Positions 11,351 to 23,354 are shown, numbered from the stretch's first letter. The stretch is 64,000 bases of DNA from Eonycteris spelaea (GCA_003508835.1 PUFA01000144.1:806001-870000); one strand, 5' to 3'. Numbers and translations: made by a program. The notes: a model not told the origin generated them from the letters alone.

Positions 11351-13132
11351 GAAATTGGACCCAATGGCAAGAAGCTACGGAATACCTAACCAAAAATATT
11401 ACCTATCTCAAATACATTCCAAAAGTGAAAGGTGAATGGTCATGGTCACTCTGCTTGCCACCATCTTACTTTGCTGGTTCCCTCTCTTGAGCTTTAGAAA
11501 GAAGTAATGTTACCTTTAGAAAGAAGTAATGTAAAGACGCCCAGAAACCCCCTGGGTTGACATCATATTAACCCCCATATTACAACTTCCAGAGAATGTA
11601 TATTTCACGTTCCAACCCACACATTTTTTCTTACTAGATGTTTTCAACTAATGGTTTCAAAGGTATAAGTGATGAGATGTGGCTTTTTGCTAGATAGAAG
11701 TGGAGTATTTGTCTTTGACTTCTTACCAATCGAACTGCAGAGATGATCTTATTAAAGACTTCTAAGAAATTCAGCACAGCAACCAGACTCATTTTTGATC
11801 AGAATTATAAGGCCCCAAAGCAGAAACCATTGTCAGCTTGGAATCCAGCAAGGATGGAAAGAGCTTTGTGGACTGGGCGCCAGTCTCTTCTACCAGCTCT
11901 TATGCTGTCAGCCGATCCCTTTGCCCTTTTCCGCCTGCATCTCTTTTTCAGCTTCTTATTTAAAAATCAAACTTCTCTGGCCTTCACAAACAATTTACCA
12001 GAATCTGAACTAAAGCAACCTAAAAATGTAAACTCATGTCAGATGTTAGATTCATCTTAAAGAAAAATATAAAAAATCCAGGAAAATCAGAACGTTGTAT
12101 TTTAATCAGTTGGCAGGTGGTCCGTGATCATGATGAATTTCTTACTCTGGTTGACACATTTTCAAATGTTAATGTCCTCTTGAGGAATAAACTGTGTTCT
12201 AATGATTGAAATAATGGCTTTGAAGGTGAGTATTCAGCTTATGATGGTTTCAAACCTTGGCACTGTGTATGGAGAGGTGTTAGGTTATGCACTCGACAGA
12301 GAAATAATTATGACCACATAATGAAAAGGAACAGGCTTTCAGAGAAGGATTATGAAGTGGACCTGAGTCATGAGGAAAAGAGACTCCTTCAGCGGGATGA
12401 AACAATCCTTAATCAAGTGCAACACAATGTGGAACACACCGGGTCAAGTTTCCTTGAAACTGCACAATTCACACTCACCGGGGCCCCAGTTGTTGAAAGC
12501 ATTTTCTTTCTCTAGGAGGGAGAGTCGGAGAGATTTTTTTTCTAGCAAAACATAACTTTCTTTCAAGCTAACGGTGAGTCCAAAAAGTCTGGAAACTTGA
12601 AGTAACAGGGTAAGTTCCCAGCTCTTTCGACTCCCCAGGAGGAAAGCAGGGCAGACAACCTCCTGGTGACCAAACACACTTCCAGCTGCAGGCCAACTGG
12701 TAGAATGTTCTTGAAAACAAATAAAGAGCAACTGTCAGCAACAGGCGAGAAGAACTGGAAATATTATCCAGAAAGGAATCGCTGGTCTCCTACGGCACTG
12801 CTCCTTTACTTTAAGCCGTGGCTGGTAGGAGTTTCTCATCCTCTCTGCTTTGCAATTCCTAATTGAACCCATCCTGGGCTACCGTCATAGGAAAACGTAG
12901 AAAGTGCTTCACCGCACAAACGCCATCACACATGGAACAAGCAACTTCGCTGGACTTTTAATGACAAAGCCAATGCAGAGAGTCTCCTTGCTTTGCCCGA
13001 GATAATATAATGGGAATCATATGAGTACAAAACTTCAGTTGAGCGGCGCTAAGAAAGAAAGTGAAAAAACACTGACTACCTCCCCTTCAAAGTCTTGTCT
13101 TGTGCCCAAGCAAAAGCAGGGCCACAAATTTG
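11351..13132. other. No gene seen; unassigned, largely unique sequence
   Basis: No repeat family recognised with confidence. A 22-base tandem duplication around TTTAGAAAGAAGTAATGT occurs at 11497-11535. Open frames at 11743-12060, 12321-12515 and 12444-12731 overlap on opposite strands and show no domain. The part from about 12300 to 13080 is the longest repeat-free, moderately CpG-bearing block of the desert. Confidence 0.45.
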
Positions 13133-13405
13133 TTTTCTATGCTGTGTAATGAATTACCACAAACTTGATGGCTTAAAACAACCCTCTTGTTATCTGGCAG
13201 TTTCCATGGGTCAGGAGCCTGGACAACCCTTAGCTGAGTCTCATGGGGATCTCAAAAGCCTGCATTTTCAAAATCTGGAACTTGGGGTTCTCTTCCAAAC
13301 TCACTGGTTGTTGGCAGAGTTTGGATCCTCCCAGTTGTAGAACTGAGACCCTCAGTTCCTAAAGACTTGCTGTTCTGCCACATGGCCCTCAAATAACATG
13401 GCAGT
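13133..13405 (-). mobile_element. MLT1 LTR fragment
   Basis: Antisense MLT1 start: CTATGCTGTGTAATGAATTA, GATGGCTTAAAACAACCC and GTTTCCATGGGTCAGGAGCC. Truncated at its far end. Confidence 0.75.
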
Positions 13406-13420
13406 TTACTTGTTCAGATA

Positions 13421-13730
13421 TATATTGGTCAACTCAGGCTGCTGTAACAGAATACCGTAGACTGAGTGGCTTAAACAACAGAAGTTATTTTCTCACAGTT
13501 CTGGAGGCTGGAAGTCCAAGAACAGATTGTCAGCATGGTCAAGTTCTGGCAAGAGCTTAGTTTTAATTCCTTTCTTCCCAAACTTCGCCTGGAATTCTTA
13601 TCTTCTTTAATACCTCCAGTGACAGTGCGCTCCCTACCAAACACATGGCGACTCCATCTGAGCAGCCTTAACTGCTGAGGGGCTCTGCCTCTTTATAACT
13701 TCACATGTGATTTTCCAGAGGTACTTTAAA
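13421..13730 (-). mobile_element. MST-type (ERVL-MaLR) LTR
   Basis: Antisense MST text: GGCTGCTGTAACAGAATACC, GAGTGGCTTAAACAACAGAA, CACAGTTCTGGAGGCTGGAA and GTCCAAGAACAGATTG. It then decays, with only a remnant of the far end. Confidence 0.8.
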
Positions 13731-13784
13731 TAAGCATGAGTCCTTTATGGAGCCATTTTATCTCATACTTGATGATTATTTTCT

Positions 13785-14015
13785 CAGTGTTGGTGTCATT
13801 AGCATTTAAAATGAGACTTCTTCCACAAGTGTGCTGTCCTGTGCATTATAGGATATGTAGCATCGCTGGCCCCTGGGAACTAAATTCCAGTAGCCCCCAT
13901 ACTTGTAGACCACTTTGTGACAGCCTATCTATCCATTGTGACAACAAAAGATTCCCCCCATACTTCTAAACACCTTGGGGGAAGGGAAGGGTACTGCCCT
14001 GATGGAGAACCACTG
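13785..14015 (-). mobile_element. MER20 (hAT-Charlie)
   Basis: Reverse copy with GTCCTGTGCATTATAGGATA, TGTAGCATCGCTGGCCCCTG and GTGACAACAAAAGATTCC, ending GGAGAACCACTG. Both termini are recognisable. Confidence 0.85.
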
Positions 14016-14689
14016 TGGGTCCAGACCGAGTACTGACTGTACTGGACATGGTACAGTTGTAGAGTGCTTCACCAGCCCAAGGAATTGTCAAAGCAACCTA
14101 TGATGGGAACTTTGTGTCACTATCTTCATGAACACAGGACTATAGAGGGGATAAGAGAACTTAACATGGAACAGGGAAACCCTCCCTCTTTACCCTTTGC
14201 CATACTTGGGAACCTGCCCTCTTGCACCCATCCATTCCCATACGTACCCACCTACACGTCGCCTGCCCTCTCCATGTGGTGATTGGAAGGCATATGTTGC
14301 CAATTAAGTCATTTGTGCTGAATTAGAAATCCAAATTACATTGTTTCCCACCCAAATAGCCATCTCTCAATTCTTCTGCCAACATTGAGTGCCTTGTAGT
14401 TCTTTAAAAATCTTTTACCTTTGGTCATTGTTTTCTTAGCTATTACCAGACTACAGTTGGATCTTTTGGTTTTGATTAAAGTTGCTTAAGTCAGAATGAT
14501 TGCTAAGACAGAAAATAATTGAAATCCAAATTGCCCCTGAAATTACTTTGAAATCAGAGCACAACACTGTCAAGAGACTGTGATGTCATCAATTGTTAGA
14601 CCACCACACAAGCCTTCCAATATCTGTCCACTCCTTCCCAGGATTTTCTTAATTACACATATGATTGCTGTTGTATTTTGGGAAGCAGT
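14016..14689. other. No gene seen; unassigned sequence
   Basis: Nothing recognised. The open frame at 14064-14282 shows no family features. Confidence 0.4.
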
Positions 14690-14870
14690 GAACAATATGC
14701 AGTATGGTGGTAAAAGCACAGATTTCTTGCTTTGAATCTTGGGTCTACAGCTGTGTGACAATAAGCAAGTTTGTTAACCTCTCTGTGCCTGTTTTCTCTT
14801 CTATAAAATGGAGATAACATGGACCTCCTACAGCTTTGTAAACATAGAATGAGCTAAGGAATTGTAGCAG
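14690..14870 (+). repeat. MIR SINE
   Basis: Good MIR copy: GTGGTAAAAGCACAGATT, GAATCTTGGGTCTACAGCTG, GTTAACCTCTCTGTGCCTG and ATAAAATGGAGATAACATGG. Confidence 0.85.
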
Positions 14871-15669
14871 ATACTGTCAACACTCCCCTAGATCACCTGA
14901 GAGGACTTTCATGGTTTCTATGTACCTGTCCCCTGGCTAATATGTTAAGAATTGTTTAGGTTTCTTTGTTCTTGTCTTTTGCTAATTGCCTATAATTTTT
15001 CCCAGAGAACTGTTTGAAGGCTTCTGAAACTGTTCTGTGATAAGGCATAAAAAAGCCAGAAGTATCTGGGAGTTATGTCCCCCAACATAAATTGAGATTG
15101 CCACTGTCACTCCGCTGGGGTGGCCCTTAGCCAGAGACGGATTGGGGAAGGAGTGAGAAAGCCCAGTTCTGCGGCAGTGAGGGAGGACAAACTCCATGAC
15201 GTAATTTACACCCCGAGTGTCCCCTGCAGTCAGCCTGAGGCTGGGGCTTCACCTGAAATTACACCCTTGTTTGGTTTTTTTTTCTCCTCTGTCTGCTTTT
15301 TCTAATTCCCTGGAAGAAATTCTACATCAGTCCCCTGCACAGAAATCTTCTTCTTTGGGAATGAAAATTCAACCTGAGAAAAGCACTTAGTATAATTCAC
15401 ACCTCGTAAGCATTTAATAAATGTTAGTTTTTATTATGTTTGCATTAGTAGCCACTATGAATTCAATAATACTTTAAAATGAACCTGCATTTTATGTCAC
15501 AACCACTTCCAAATATATTTGAAAAATAATTACATCTGTGCAAGACATTTTGTATTTAGTCTACAGTCTGCAGGACAGCCTGGACACACTAACAATAAAG
15601 CCTACAGTTCTGCAGGGCCCACATTTGGGAAATATGGCTTTAAAACAACTCCCTTATTTCACTGAAAAT
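14871..15669. other. No gene seen; unassigned, possible old LTR
   Basis: The 14880-15260 section has LTR-like composition (CCCCGAGTGTCCCCTGCAGT near 15211) but I cannot assign it. A MIR/L2 tail-like AGCATTTAATAAATGTTAG is at 15408-15426. Confidence 0.35.
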
Positions 15670-15800
15670 TAAACCAAGAACAAGAGAGTCTGTGAGAATG
15701 GTCCCAGGCCCAAGGCTAGGAAGTAGCAAGCAGAATTAAAACCCAGGTCTCTTGCCCAGTTTAGTGTAATTTTCATTATACCCTTTCTGAGCTTGCTGGC
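15670..15800 (-). repeat. MIR fragment, antisense
   Basis: Antisense MIR core: GGTCCCAGGCCCAAGGCTAG, AATTAAAACCCAGGTCTCTT and CAGTTTAGTGTAATTTTC. Confidence 0.6.
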
Positions 15801-16129
15801 TAGTTTTCAGAGCTAAACGCTGGGCCTCAGAAGCCGTCTCAGAACGCTGCGTGCAGCTCTCCATCCTTGTGCGCATACCCAGGCAGGATGTTTCAACAAA
15901 AAATTAAAGTATAGAGAAGTTCCCTGCCTTTTAGAAACTTCTAGGAACACTCTGACCAGTATGAACAAAAGGCCAGATGCATAAGAAAATATACAGGGAG
16001 CATCAGGAAGTTGAGATTACCTAGAAATGAGAAATAAATTTAGAGATGGGAGGAAACTTAGCAGACATGTCACCTGGTGATTTTCTGTGTATTTTTTTTT
16101 TAAGCAGTACAATCTTTGGCTCAAATGAA

Positions 16130-16710
16130 GTCATACTCCAAAGTTCAGATATAAACAGGGAAAATCAGGGGTGCCTAAATTGAAGGGGAGTAGAAATAGA
16201 GCCCTGCGGCCCCACCGTCCCCCTCCCCTCTCTTTCCCCACTGATCTAGTCTGACCCGCCCCCCCCCCCGCTACCCCCTCCCCCGCTCTTTTATAGCAGA
16301 GAAAACTAAGGGTCGCCCTCCCCTTTCTTCCCAGTCCCACAACCAGCTCCCTAAAGGAGGCCTTTATTTCCTCATGTCGTTTTGGATAGCAGCCCTCCGG
16401 CACTCTGAGCATTCCCTGGGTCCACACCTCCCTCCCCATAGCCAAGCCTGACTCGCGCATCGCGCTGTCCGCGGGTTCTTTCTCCCCTGCACTGCCTGCA
16501 TTCACGCAAACCCTGTCCCGTCAACCTTCCACCCGGACTTCAACCTCCAACAGAAACGCCACCTTCTCCACGCGGCCTCTAAGTGTATTTATTGCAGGCC
16601 AAAATGCTCCTGCCCTGTCTTCCCCCACCATAGCCTACTGTCGAGGCTCCCCTGGACCCTGTTTCTCTCTGCCCTGCACTGGGGATTATCTGTGAACACC
16701 TAACCTGCCC
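16130..16710. other. CpG- and C-rich block in the gene desert
   Basis: Strikingly GC-rich against the AT-rich surroundings, with a C homopolymer-like run near 16258-16269 and clustered CpGs around 16440-16580 (CTCGCGCATCGCGCTGTCCG). Long minus-strand open frames here (124 codons at 16131-16505) follow from low stop density and are proline/glycine/arginine-rich without a recognisable fold. It could be an orphan CpG island, an unannotated promoter, or decayed GC-rich repeat. Confidence 0.5.
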
Positions 16711-17753
16711 GCGTCAGGCGATTTGATCTGCTTTTGTTTCACCCTTACTCACACCCTCGGGGCAGCACTTTGCCAAGTGGATGCTCAACAAAAGGCTCTG
16801 AAAGTGATTGCCTGTAACACAGGACATCAGTAGCACCAACCAGAGGGGATGGAGTACCTGGGTCTGCGTGGGGAGCATTGGAAAAGACTTCATACAGAAA
16901 CAGCCCACACACTTCCTTTGCCAGATTTGTCCTACCTGTAGGAAAAACTCAGTACATGAATCTGTTTAAACTAAGCAGTCATGGAGCCTTGGGAAGTTTG
17001 GGGGAGCCCCAAGCAAGGGGGTCTGTATATAAATTGACAAAAGGTATTTATCGAGAGGGGGTGAACGTGGACTGAGGAACAAGCTTCGAAAGCTCAACTT
17101 CACTAAGAACAAAACCTTCTTGCTCGTTATTTTTCCTCCAGAAGGGGCATTTTCTTATTAAAAAAAGGATACACGTGATTATCACAAGTACCCCAGGGCT
17201 AGACTGGTGAGGCTATAGACCCACAAACACAAGCAGGAGCTGAAAGAGAAACTCCTAGCTGCCAAGTGCTGCTTGAGGCATCTCCCACCCTGTTCAGGAC
17301 AGATGTCTGTGCCTTTTCTGTTTAGCTCAGCTCTTCAAGAGCCACCCAGCAATGTGAGACACGTAGCTGTGGAGATCTGCTGGCATTCTCTATGGGGAGT
17401 AGGCAGCAGGGCGCAAGCTGGGCAGGAGGATTAAGACGGTTGCATTCTCCCCCTGTCGCTCAGTCACTGGCTCTGTTAACTGGAACACAGCCCAGAAAGG
17501 AAGGAGAAGACGACCAGGGCCTGGCCTCAGGCCAGAGGTCGGCCTCTGGGGGATCCAGGCTACCCCTATTCTCCATGCCCTTTGACATATGACTTCCCAG
17601 CCCATCAAAGCCTGCTTTCAGGAGGGATCCCAAGAGCCATATTTATGCCCTAAGGGCCCTGGTTTCCCAAAGAGTATTCCCATATATTGAAAAAGGAAAA
17701 GGATATTTTACCCAAATGAGTTTGGGAAATCCAAAGTTAAAAAATCGTTATTT
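16711..17753. other. No gene seen; unassigned sequence
   Basis: No repeat or conserved coding segment recognised. Overlapping short open frames on both strands near 17390-17608 look like chance. Confidence 0.4.
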
Positions 17754-17765
17754 TCTTGAGGACTT

Positions 17766-18720
17766 TTTTTAAAAATGTTTTTTTAAGTTAAGTTTATTGG
17801 GGTAACATTGGTTAATACAATCATATAATTTTCAGGTATACATTATAATTTGACATCTGTATATTCTATTGTGTGTTTACCACCCAAAGTCCAGTTTCCT
17901 TCAGCTACCTTATATTCGACCCCCTTTACCCTGTCTACCTCTCCCCTCCTCCTCCACCTCCTATCCTCTGATAACCACTTGCCTATAGTTTGTGTCCATG
18001 AGTCTCTCTTTGTCCTGCTCATTTGTTGTTTTTAGGTTTATATCCCACATATAAATGATATCATATGATTTTCAACTTTTTCAATCTGGCTTATTTCACT
18101 TTGCATGATATCTCAAGGTCCATCCATGTTGTCACAAATGGCAGTATTTCATCTCTTTTTATGGCTGAGTAATATTCCATTGTATATATATACTACAGCT
18201 TCTTTAGCCAATCATCTATCATAGGACACTTCAGTTGCTTTCATGTCCTGGCCACCGTGAATAATGCTGCTATAAACATCAGTGTGCAAATATCTTTTGG
18301 GATATGGGTTTTCAAGTCTTTGGGGTAAATACCAGTAGAGAGATTACTGGATCATATGGTAGATCAATTCTTAGTTTTTTGAGGAACCTCCATGCTGTTT
18401 TCCATAGTGGCTGTACCAATTTGCAGTCCCACCAGCAGTGCATGAGGGTTCTTTTTCCTCTGCATCCTCTCCAACATTTGTTTTTACTTGTCCTGTTGAT
18501 TATAACTATTCTAATAGGTGTGAGATGGTATCTCATTGTGGTTTTGATTTGTATTTCCCTAATAGCTAGCAATGTTGAGCATCTTTTCAAATATTTGTTG
18601 GCCATTTATAAGTCACTTTTTTGTTGTTATTAAGTTGTATGAGTTCTTTGTATATTTTGGATATTAGGTCCTTATCGGAGGCATTGCTTGCAAATGTATT
18701 TTCCCATTCAGATGGTTGTC
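17766..18720 (-). mobile_element. 5'-truncated L1 with intact target-site duplications
   Basis: A LINE-1 3' end inserted on the minus strand. The 3' UTR end and A-tail lie at the left (17766-17800) and the ORF2 C-terminal region at the right. A minus-strand open frame at 18312-18605 reads [20 protein letters not shown] and LPYDP, characteristic of the L1 ORF2 C-terminus. The element is flanked by a perfect 12-base direct repeat, TCTTGAGGACTT, at 17754-17765 and 18721-18732, so both boundaries are certain. It contains no intact RT or endonuclease and is dead. The 3' UTR type matches the right-hand L1 at 63.2-64.0 kb. Confidence 0.93.
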
Positions 18721-18884
18721 TCTTGAGGACTTCTTAAAGCCTTTCAAATCTGATAACACTGGGAAATACCAACAGTGCGATACGGTATATTGCATTTCCC
18801 ACCATCACTTAATCATGGAACCTTTTGCCCAATGGCATCTCCTAGAATCAGCAGAATTTAATTCAGCCTGTTCCCAATCTCTCT

Positions 18885-20483
18885 CAGGGCGTCCTCAAAG
18901 TCTGGTCCACAGACACACTTTCAAGGATCTGCAAGGTCAAAACTATGTTCATAAATAATAGTAAGACATTATTTGTCTTCTTCACTGTGTTGACATTTGC
19001 ACTGAGGTACAAAAGCGACGAGGTGAAAAGGTAAATCTGCTGGCACCTTAGCCTATACCAAGGCAGTGGCCTCAAGCTGAGCCAGTAGCCATCATACTCT
19101 TTGCCATCATATACTTGCAAGAAAGGAAAAACAGTTTTACTTAAGAATGTCCTTGATGATGCTGGAAAAGTATTAACTTGAATAAATCACAACTTTTGAG
19201 GGTATTTTAAATATGTTGTGTAAATAAGTGAGAAATATACAAAAAGTGCTTCTCTTGCATTCTGAAGTGCAATGGTTGTCCCTGGGAAATATTCTTGTGT
19301 GATGTTGGAGTTGCAAGCTGAATTGGTCTTTTTTTTTTTTTAATGATACATCGTTTTACTGGACTGACACACAAACTGCGTAGTTATACAGATTTGGATA
19401 TTTGGCAGACATTTTCTTGAAAATGAATGAAATGAGTGTATCTCGACAAGGAAAACGACTGACAGAGTTTGATGTCAATTATAAAATTTGAGCTTTAAAG
19501 CAAAAATTAGAATTTTGGAAAACGTGTATGCACCAGCATGAGTTTGACAGCTTAAAGACTCTTAATGAGCTCAATGGTGAAATTAACAAATGTGATATTT
19601 TGATGTGATACAAAATGAAATATGTCAACATTTGGAAGAGTTGAATAACTAACTCGGTGAACTAATATTTTCAAAATAATTAATGCATCATGTTACAAAA
19701 TCTTACATGGGTATAAGATCCATTCAAGGTGCAATTTAAACCAGTGGATTTTAATGTAACAGAGTATGAAATTTTCATCACTATGGTTTCATATTCTACA
19801 TGTAACCTCCTAGAAATTACCACTTGTCAAGATTTGTTATACTGTCAGAGAAGAATATCCATAAATATCTGAAATGACTTAAAATATTCCTCCCTTTTCT
19901 AACTACATACCTTTATGAGACTGGATTTTTCTTCATCTACTTGAAACAAAGTAACCTAACACAACAGATTAAATGCAGAGGCAGGTAAGAATCCAGCTGC
20001 TCCATTAAGCCAGACATCAAAGAAATTTGCAAAAGTGTAAAACAATGCTACTTGAGTCTCACTACATGATTTCTTGTTTTGTTTTGGAAAGTATAGAAGG
20101 ATTTTTTAATTTAAAAAATGTAATCTGTTTCTTATAATGGTTTTATTATTGACATTTTAATGAATAAATATTTTTAACATTTCTCACTTTAATTTTTTAT
20201 ATCTAGGATCAACAAACTTTTCTGTAAAGGTTCAGATGATAAATATTTTAGGCTTCATGGGACACACAATCTCTCTTGCAACTAATCAATTCTGCCATTG
20301 TAGCGTCAAAGCAGTACATAAACAAATGGGCTCAGCTGTGTTTCAATAAATTTTATTTACAAAAGGCAATGGTGGGCTAGATTTGGCCCATGGGCCATAG
20401 TTTGCAGACCCCTATCTTATATGTAAATATTTATATAATCAATTTAAATGAAAGCTCTTTGGAGTTCTGATTGAAAAACACTA
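18885..20483 (+). mobile_element. Decayed hAT (Charlie-like) transposon with transposase remnant
   Basis: The element starts with CAGGGCGTCCTCAAAGTCTG, a hAT-type terminus, and ends near 20483 with AAAAACACTA. Between them the plus strand carries a degraded transposase. Frameshifted stretches around 19390-19560 and 19850-20050 translate piecewise to a conserved core and the C-terminal hATC dimerisation region (ILLPFPTTYL-like, then SIKPDIKEICK-like). Many stops and indels show it is a fossil. A second hAT element (20203-20414) is inserted in its 3' untranslated end. No clear 8-base duplication flanks the outer element (4 of 8 matching). I am confident of the hAT class but not of the exact family. 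Confidence 0.75.
20203..20414 (+). mobile_element. Nonautonomous hAT element nested in an older hAT
   Basis: A 212-base element with degraded inverted ends (CTAGGATCAACAAAC and GTTTGCAGACCCCTA) and the familiar interior phrases AAATATTTTAGGCTT and GATTTGGCCCATGGGCC of a common mammalian hAT-Charlie miniature element. The 8-base flanks TTTTATAT (20195-20202) and TCTTATAT (20415-20422) match at 7 of 8 positions, the size expected of hAT target duplication. It has no coding capacity. Confidence 0.85.
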
Positions 20484-22309
20484 TTTTACCTGAAGTATAA
20501 ACATTTGCCATCTTTAAAAGAAATTCAGCAATAGGGGAAGACGGAGGGAGACATGTCGAGGTGAGAGCCCTCTATCCTGGGGACATCAGCCTGGCCTAGC
20601 TCCCCGTGGGGCAGATCCCATAGTCAACTGCCGGATTGAGAAGCTGAACACAATAGCCCTCCTCTTGAACATTCCCAGTCCCCACCGGAATGCATTTTAT
20701 CTAGAAAAAAACTCAGGTTTGCGCCACTGTGGCCACTGCCACTGCCATGAGCCCATCCAAATGGACAAACAAATGAAATCAATAAAATTTCCCTCTTCAC
20801 CAAGACAAAAGACACACCATGCCAAAGCAGATCTGTAGGTAACCTCCAACCAGCCCCAAGGAAGCAACAGGGGTTTCCCTGCCCTCAGCCTAGAGGCCAG
20901 AGTGGCCTACGTGGAGGTGAGAGTAACTGACAAAACAAAACACTCCAAACCTAGATAGCACACGGGAGACTCCAGCCTGCTGGGAGCATGTTAGTTGTAG
21001 AAGACACATTGGGCCTGGCAAAGGGCTGCTCCTCGGCCCTAGGCTTTTATTGTACATCTTAGTGCAGGAACTGAGTCACATCTGCAAATCTTTGGGCAAA
21101 TACTGTTTTATTAACTTCGAAGAGTGCCAGCTCATTTCCTAGTTTCAAGCCAACCTGACATAATTAAGTCTTTTCAACAACCCACCAGAAAAAGTTGGTA
21201 CGGTGTCCAAAATATTTCAAGAAATAAATACTTCTTAATTTGTTAATAAATTCTGTGTCAATCAGCTCTAATAGGATAAAAGCCTATCGCTAGAGACCCA
21301 AGGCAAACTCAGAGCAGCTGCCACCACCCTGTTGCCTGCTGGGCCTTTTGTCCTTGACTGTTTTTTTTCTCCTAGCAATGCTTTGTGTGACGAGTAGTGT
21401 TTTCTGTGCCTTTCACACCGTCAGCTCTCCTGTCCACCAATCTTCTGGGGATTTTTATTTCATTCCCTTGATGATTTTATTGAGTCAACGCATCAAGCTG
21501 TGAGTTTTGCAAACATGAAATGTCAACACAAACACAGATACATCCCGAAGGCAGTGTTCTTTTTCTGCCAATAGCAAGCACCACCCTCTACCCCCCGACA
21601 CACACACATCAGCCTTTTCACAGTCACAAAAGCTATCCTTCTCCTCAGGATTCTGCTTTAGCCTCACCGAATGGCTGGGGTTGTCCTTGCTCTTAAAAGG
21701 GACAAGCTCACCAGAGAAGCAAGACAAACAGAGACTACAGCCATGAAAAACATGGCAGTCTACCTTTTAAGGGACAGACCAGGTAGCCTCAATCTGCTTA
21801 GAGTGGATTAAAGCAGCCTCAAGGTGAGATAGTGTAGTCTAGAAAGGTAGAAAAACTGCCTTCTTAGGGCAGAGAGTTCATGATGTGGTACCTGAGCAAG
21901 TCACAAGTAGTAAGCGGGTTCATGGGGCCAGTGCAAAAGAAAAGGGGGAGTTGGGGCCCATGCAAGGGCCTCGTGGTGCCTTTAAGCTCAGCAGGGTAAC
22001 ATGGCTTCTCCCCAAATTGGGCAACTTTCTGGAGAAAGCATCCAGGAAAATTGAGGTCCAGATCATTGTCCCAAGGGCTAGGCATATGTGATGAGTGAGA
22101 CAAAGGGCCATATCACCACGGTCCCAGCCAAAAGCAGGGATTTAAATTCTCAGCCACCCAGGAACTGTAGGACCTTCAAGTTTACAAGGACGGAATCACA
22201 CAGGCCATAACTAGACCAATGCTGCTGCTCACAAGTCAGGTGAACCGAGACAGGTCCCCTGGCTTTTTTGAGCCTGTTTACTCATTTCTAAAGTGGGATA
22301 TAACAGTAT
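20484..22309. other. No gene seen; unassigned sequence
   Basis: Moderately GC-rich patches at 20520-20920 and 21860-22110 could be old LTR material but no family can be named. Open frames are short and overlap on both strands. Confidence 0.35.
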
Positions 22310-22684
22310 TGTATTAGGTCTGGCTGCCATAGCAAAATAGCACTGATTGAGTAGCTTAAACAACAGAAATTTATCTCCCTCAGTTCTGGAGGCCAAAAGT
22401 CTGAGATTAGGGAGCCAGCGCAGTCAGGTCATAGTAAAGGACTCTTCCTGGCTTGTAGCCTCTTTGCTTTGTCCTCACACAGCAAAGGGAGAGCAGAGCA
22501 TAAAAGCTCTGGGTTCTTCCTCTTCTTATAAGGACACTAATCCCATCAAGGGGGCTCCACCCTCATGACCACCCTTATCTAAACCTAATCATCCCCAAAG
22601 CCCCCACCTCCAAACGCCAGCACATTGCAGGGTGAGGCTTGAACATGTGAATGTGAGGGGGCACTAACATTCAGTCCATAGTAA
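22310..22684 (-). mobile_element. MST-type (ERVL-MaLR) solo LTR, near full length
   Basis: Antisense copy running from TGTATTAGGTCTGGCTGCCA through TTAAACAACAGAAATTTATC, AGTTCTGGAGGCCAAAAGTC and AAGGACACTAATCCCATC to ACATTCAGTCCATAGTA. No internal viral genes are attached. Confidence 0.88.
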
Positions 22685-22800
22685 GTACCTACAACAGAGA
22701 GTTGTGTGATGGTTAAATGAAGCGTATCCGTACAGGGCTTACTTAGCACAGGGCCGGGCACGTCATTGGAGCTCATTAAGAATGGCCATTATTCTTACTT
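22685..22800 (+). repeat. MIR 3' half
   Basis: MIR tail: GATGGTTAAATGAAGCGTAT, GCACAGGGCCGGGCACG, then CTCATTAAGAATGGCCATTA. It directly abuts the MST LTR, which probably inserted into it. Confidence 0.65.
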
Positions 22801-23128
22801 GTTTTAGGGAGCAGGCAGAGGAAGCTTTTCCACAGGCCAGCACCAGAGCTGTGTTGGCAGGCAGTTGCAATGACATTTCTGACAAGGGAGTTTGTTACTT
22901 TCCACTGGGAGGTAGCCAGGCCTTGCGACCTGGTGGCAGGAATCTTTACTCCCTGAGTCAATGCCCTAGGTACTACTCAGAGGTCGGAGATCCGGAGAGG
23001 CATTCTTCCTCAGGGCCTGGTGTCAGGGCACCCCGGCAGCCAAGCAAAGACAAGGTCCCTCCTGGGTGCAAGAATCCAGGGAGGAGCCTGTGACCTGAGG
23101 TCATACCCTCACTTAGTCTTTTCTCCTG

Positions 23129-23339
23129 CAGGGATCCCCAACCCCTGGGACCCACCGGTACCAGTCTGTGGCCTGTTAGGAACCGGGCCGCACAACAGGA
23201 GGTGAGCAGTGAGCAAGCAAGTAAAGCCTCATTTGCAGCCACTCCCCAGCCCCACTACCTCAGCTTCACCTCAGATCATCAGGCATCAGATTCTGATAGC
23301 AGCACTGGTCTCTGGGGCCAAAAAGGCTGGGGACCGCTG
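23129..23339 (+). mobile_element. Miniature DNA transposon with CAG...CTG inverted ends
   Basis: Inverted termini CAGGGATCCCCAACC and GGCTGGGGACCGCTG bound a 211-base element with the well-known interior CTGTTAGGAACCGGGCCGCA and ACAGGAGGTGAGCAGTGAGC. It is a common mammalian nonautonomous element. The ends fit a hAT-like or related cut-and-paste family, but the 8-base flanks do not match, so I leave the superfamily open. Confidence 0.75.
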
Positions 23340-23354
23340 CCCTATACTATGGAG

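Noticed and set aside
16131..16505. 124-codon minus-strand open frame
   Set aside because: Low-complexity GC-rich DNA with few stops. No domain, no splice or promoter context.
18312..18605. 97-codon minus-strand open frame
   Set aside because: It is a surviving piece of L1 ORF2 C-terminus in a truncated, dead element, not a host gene.
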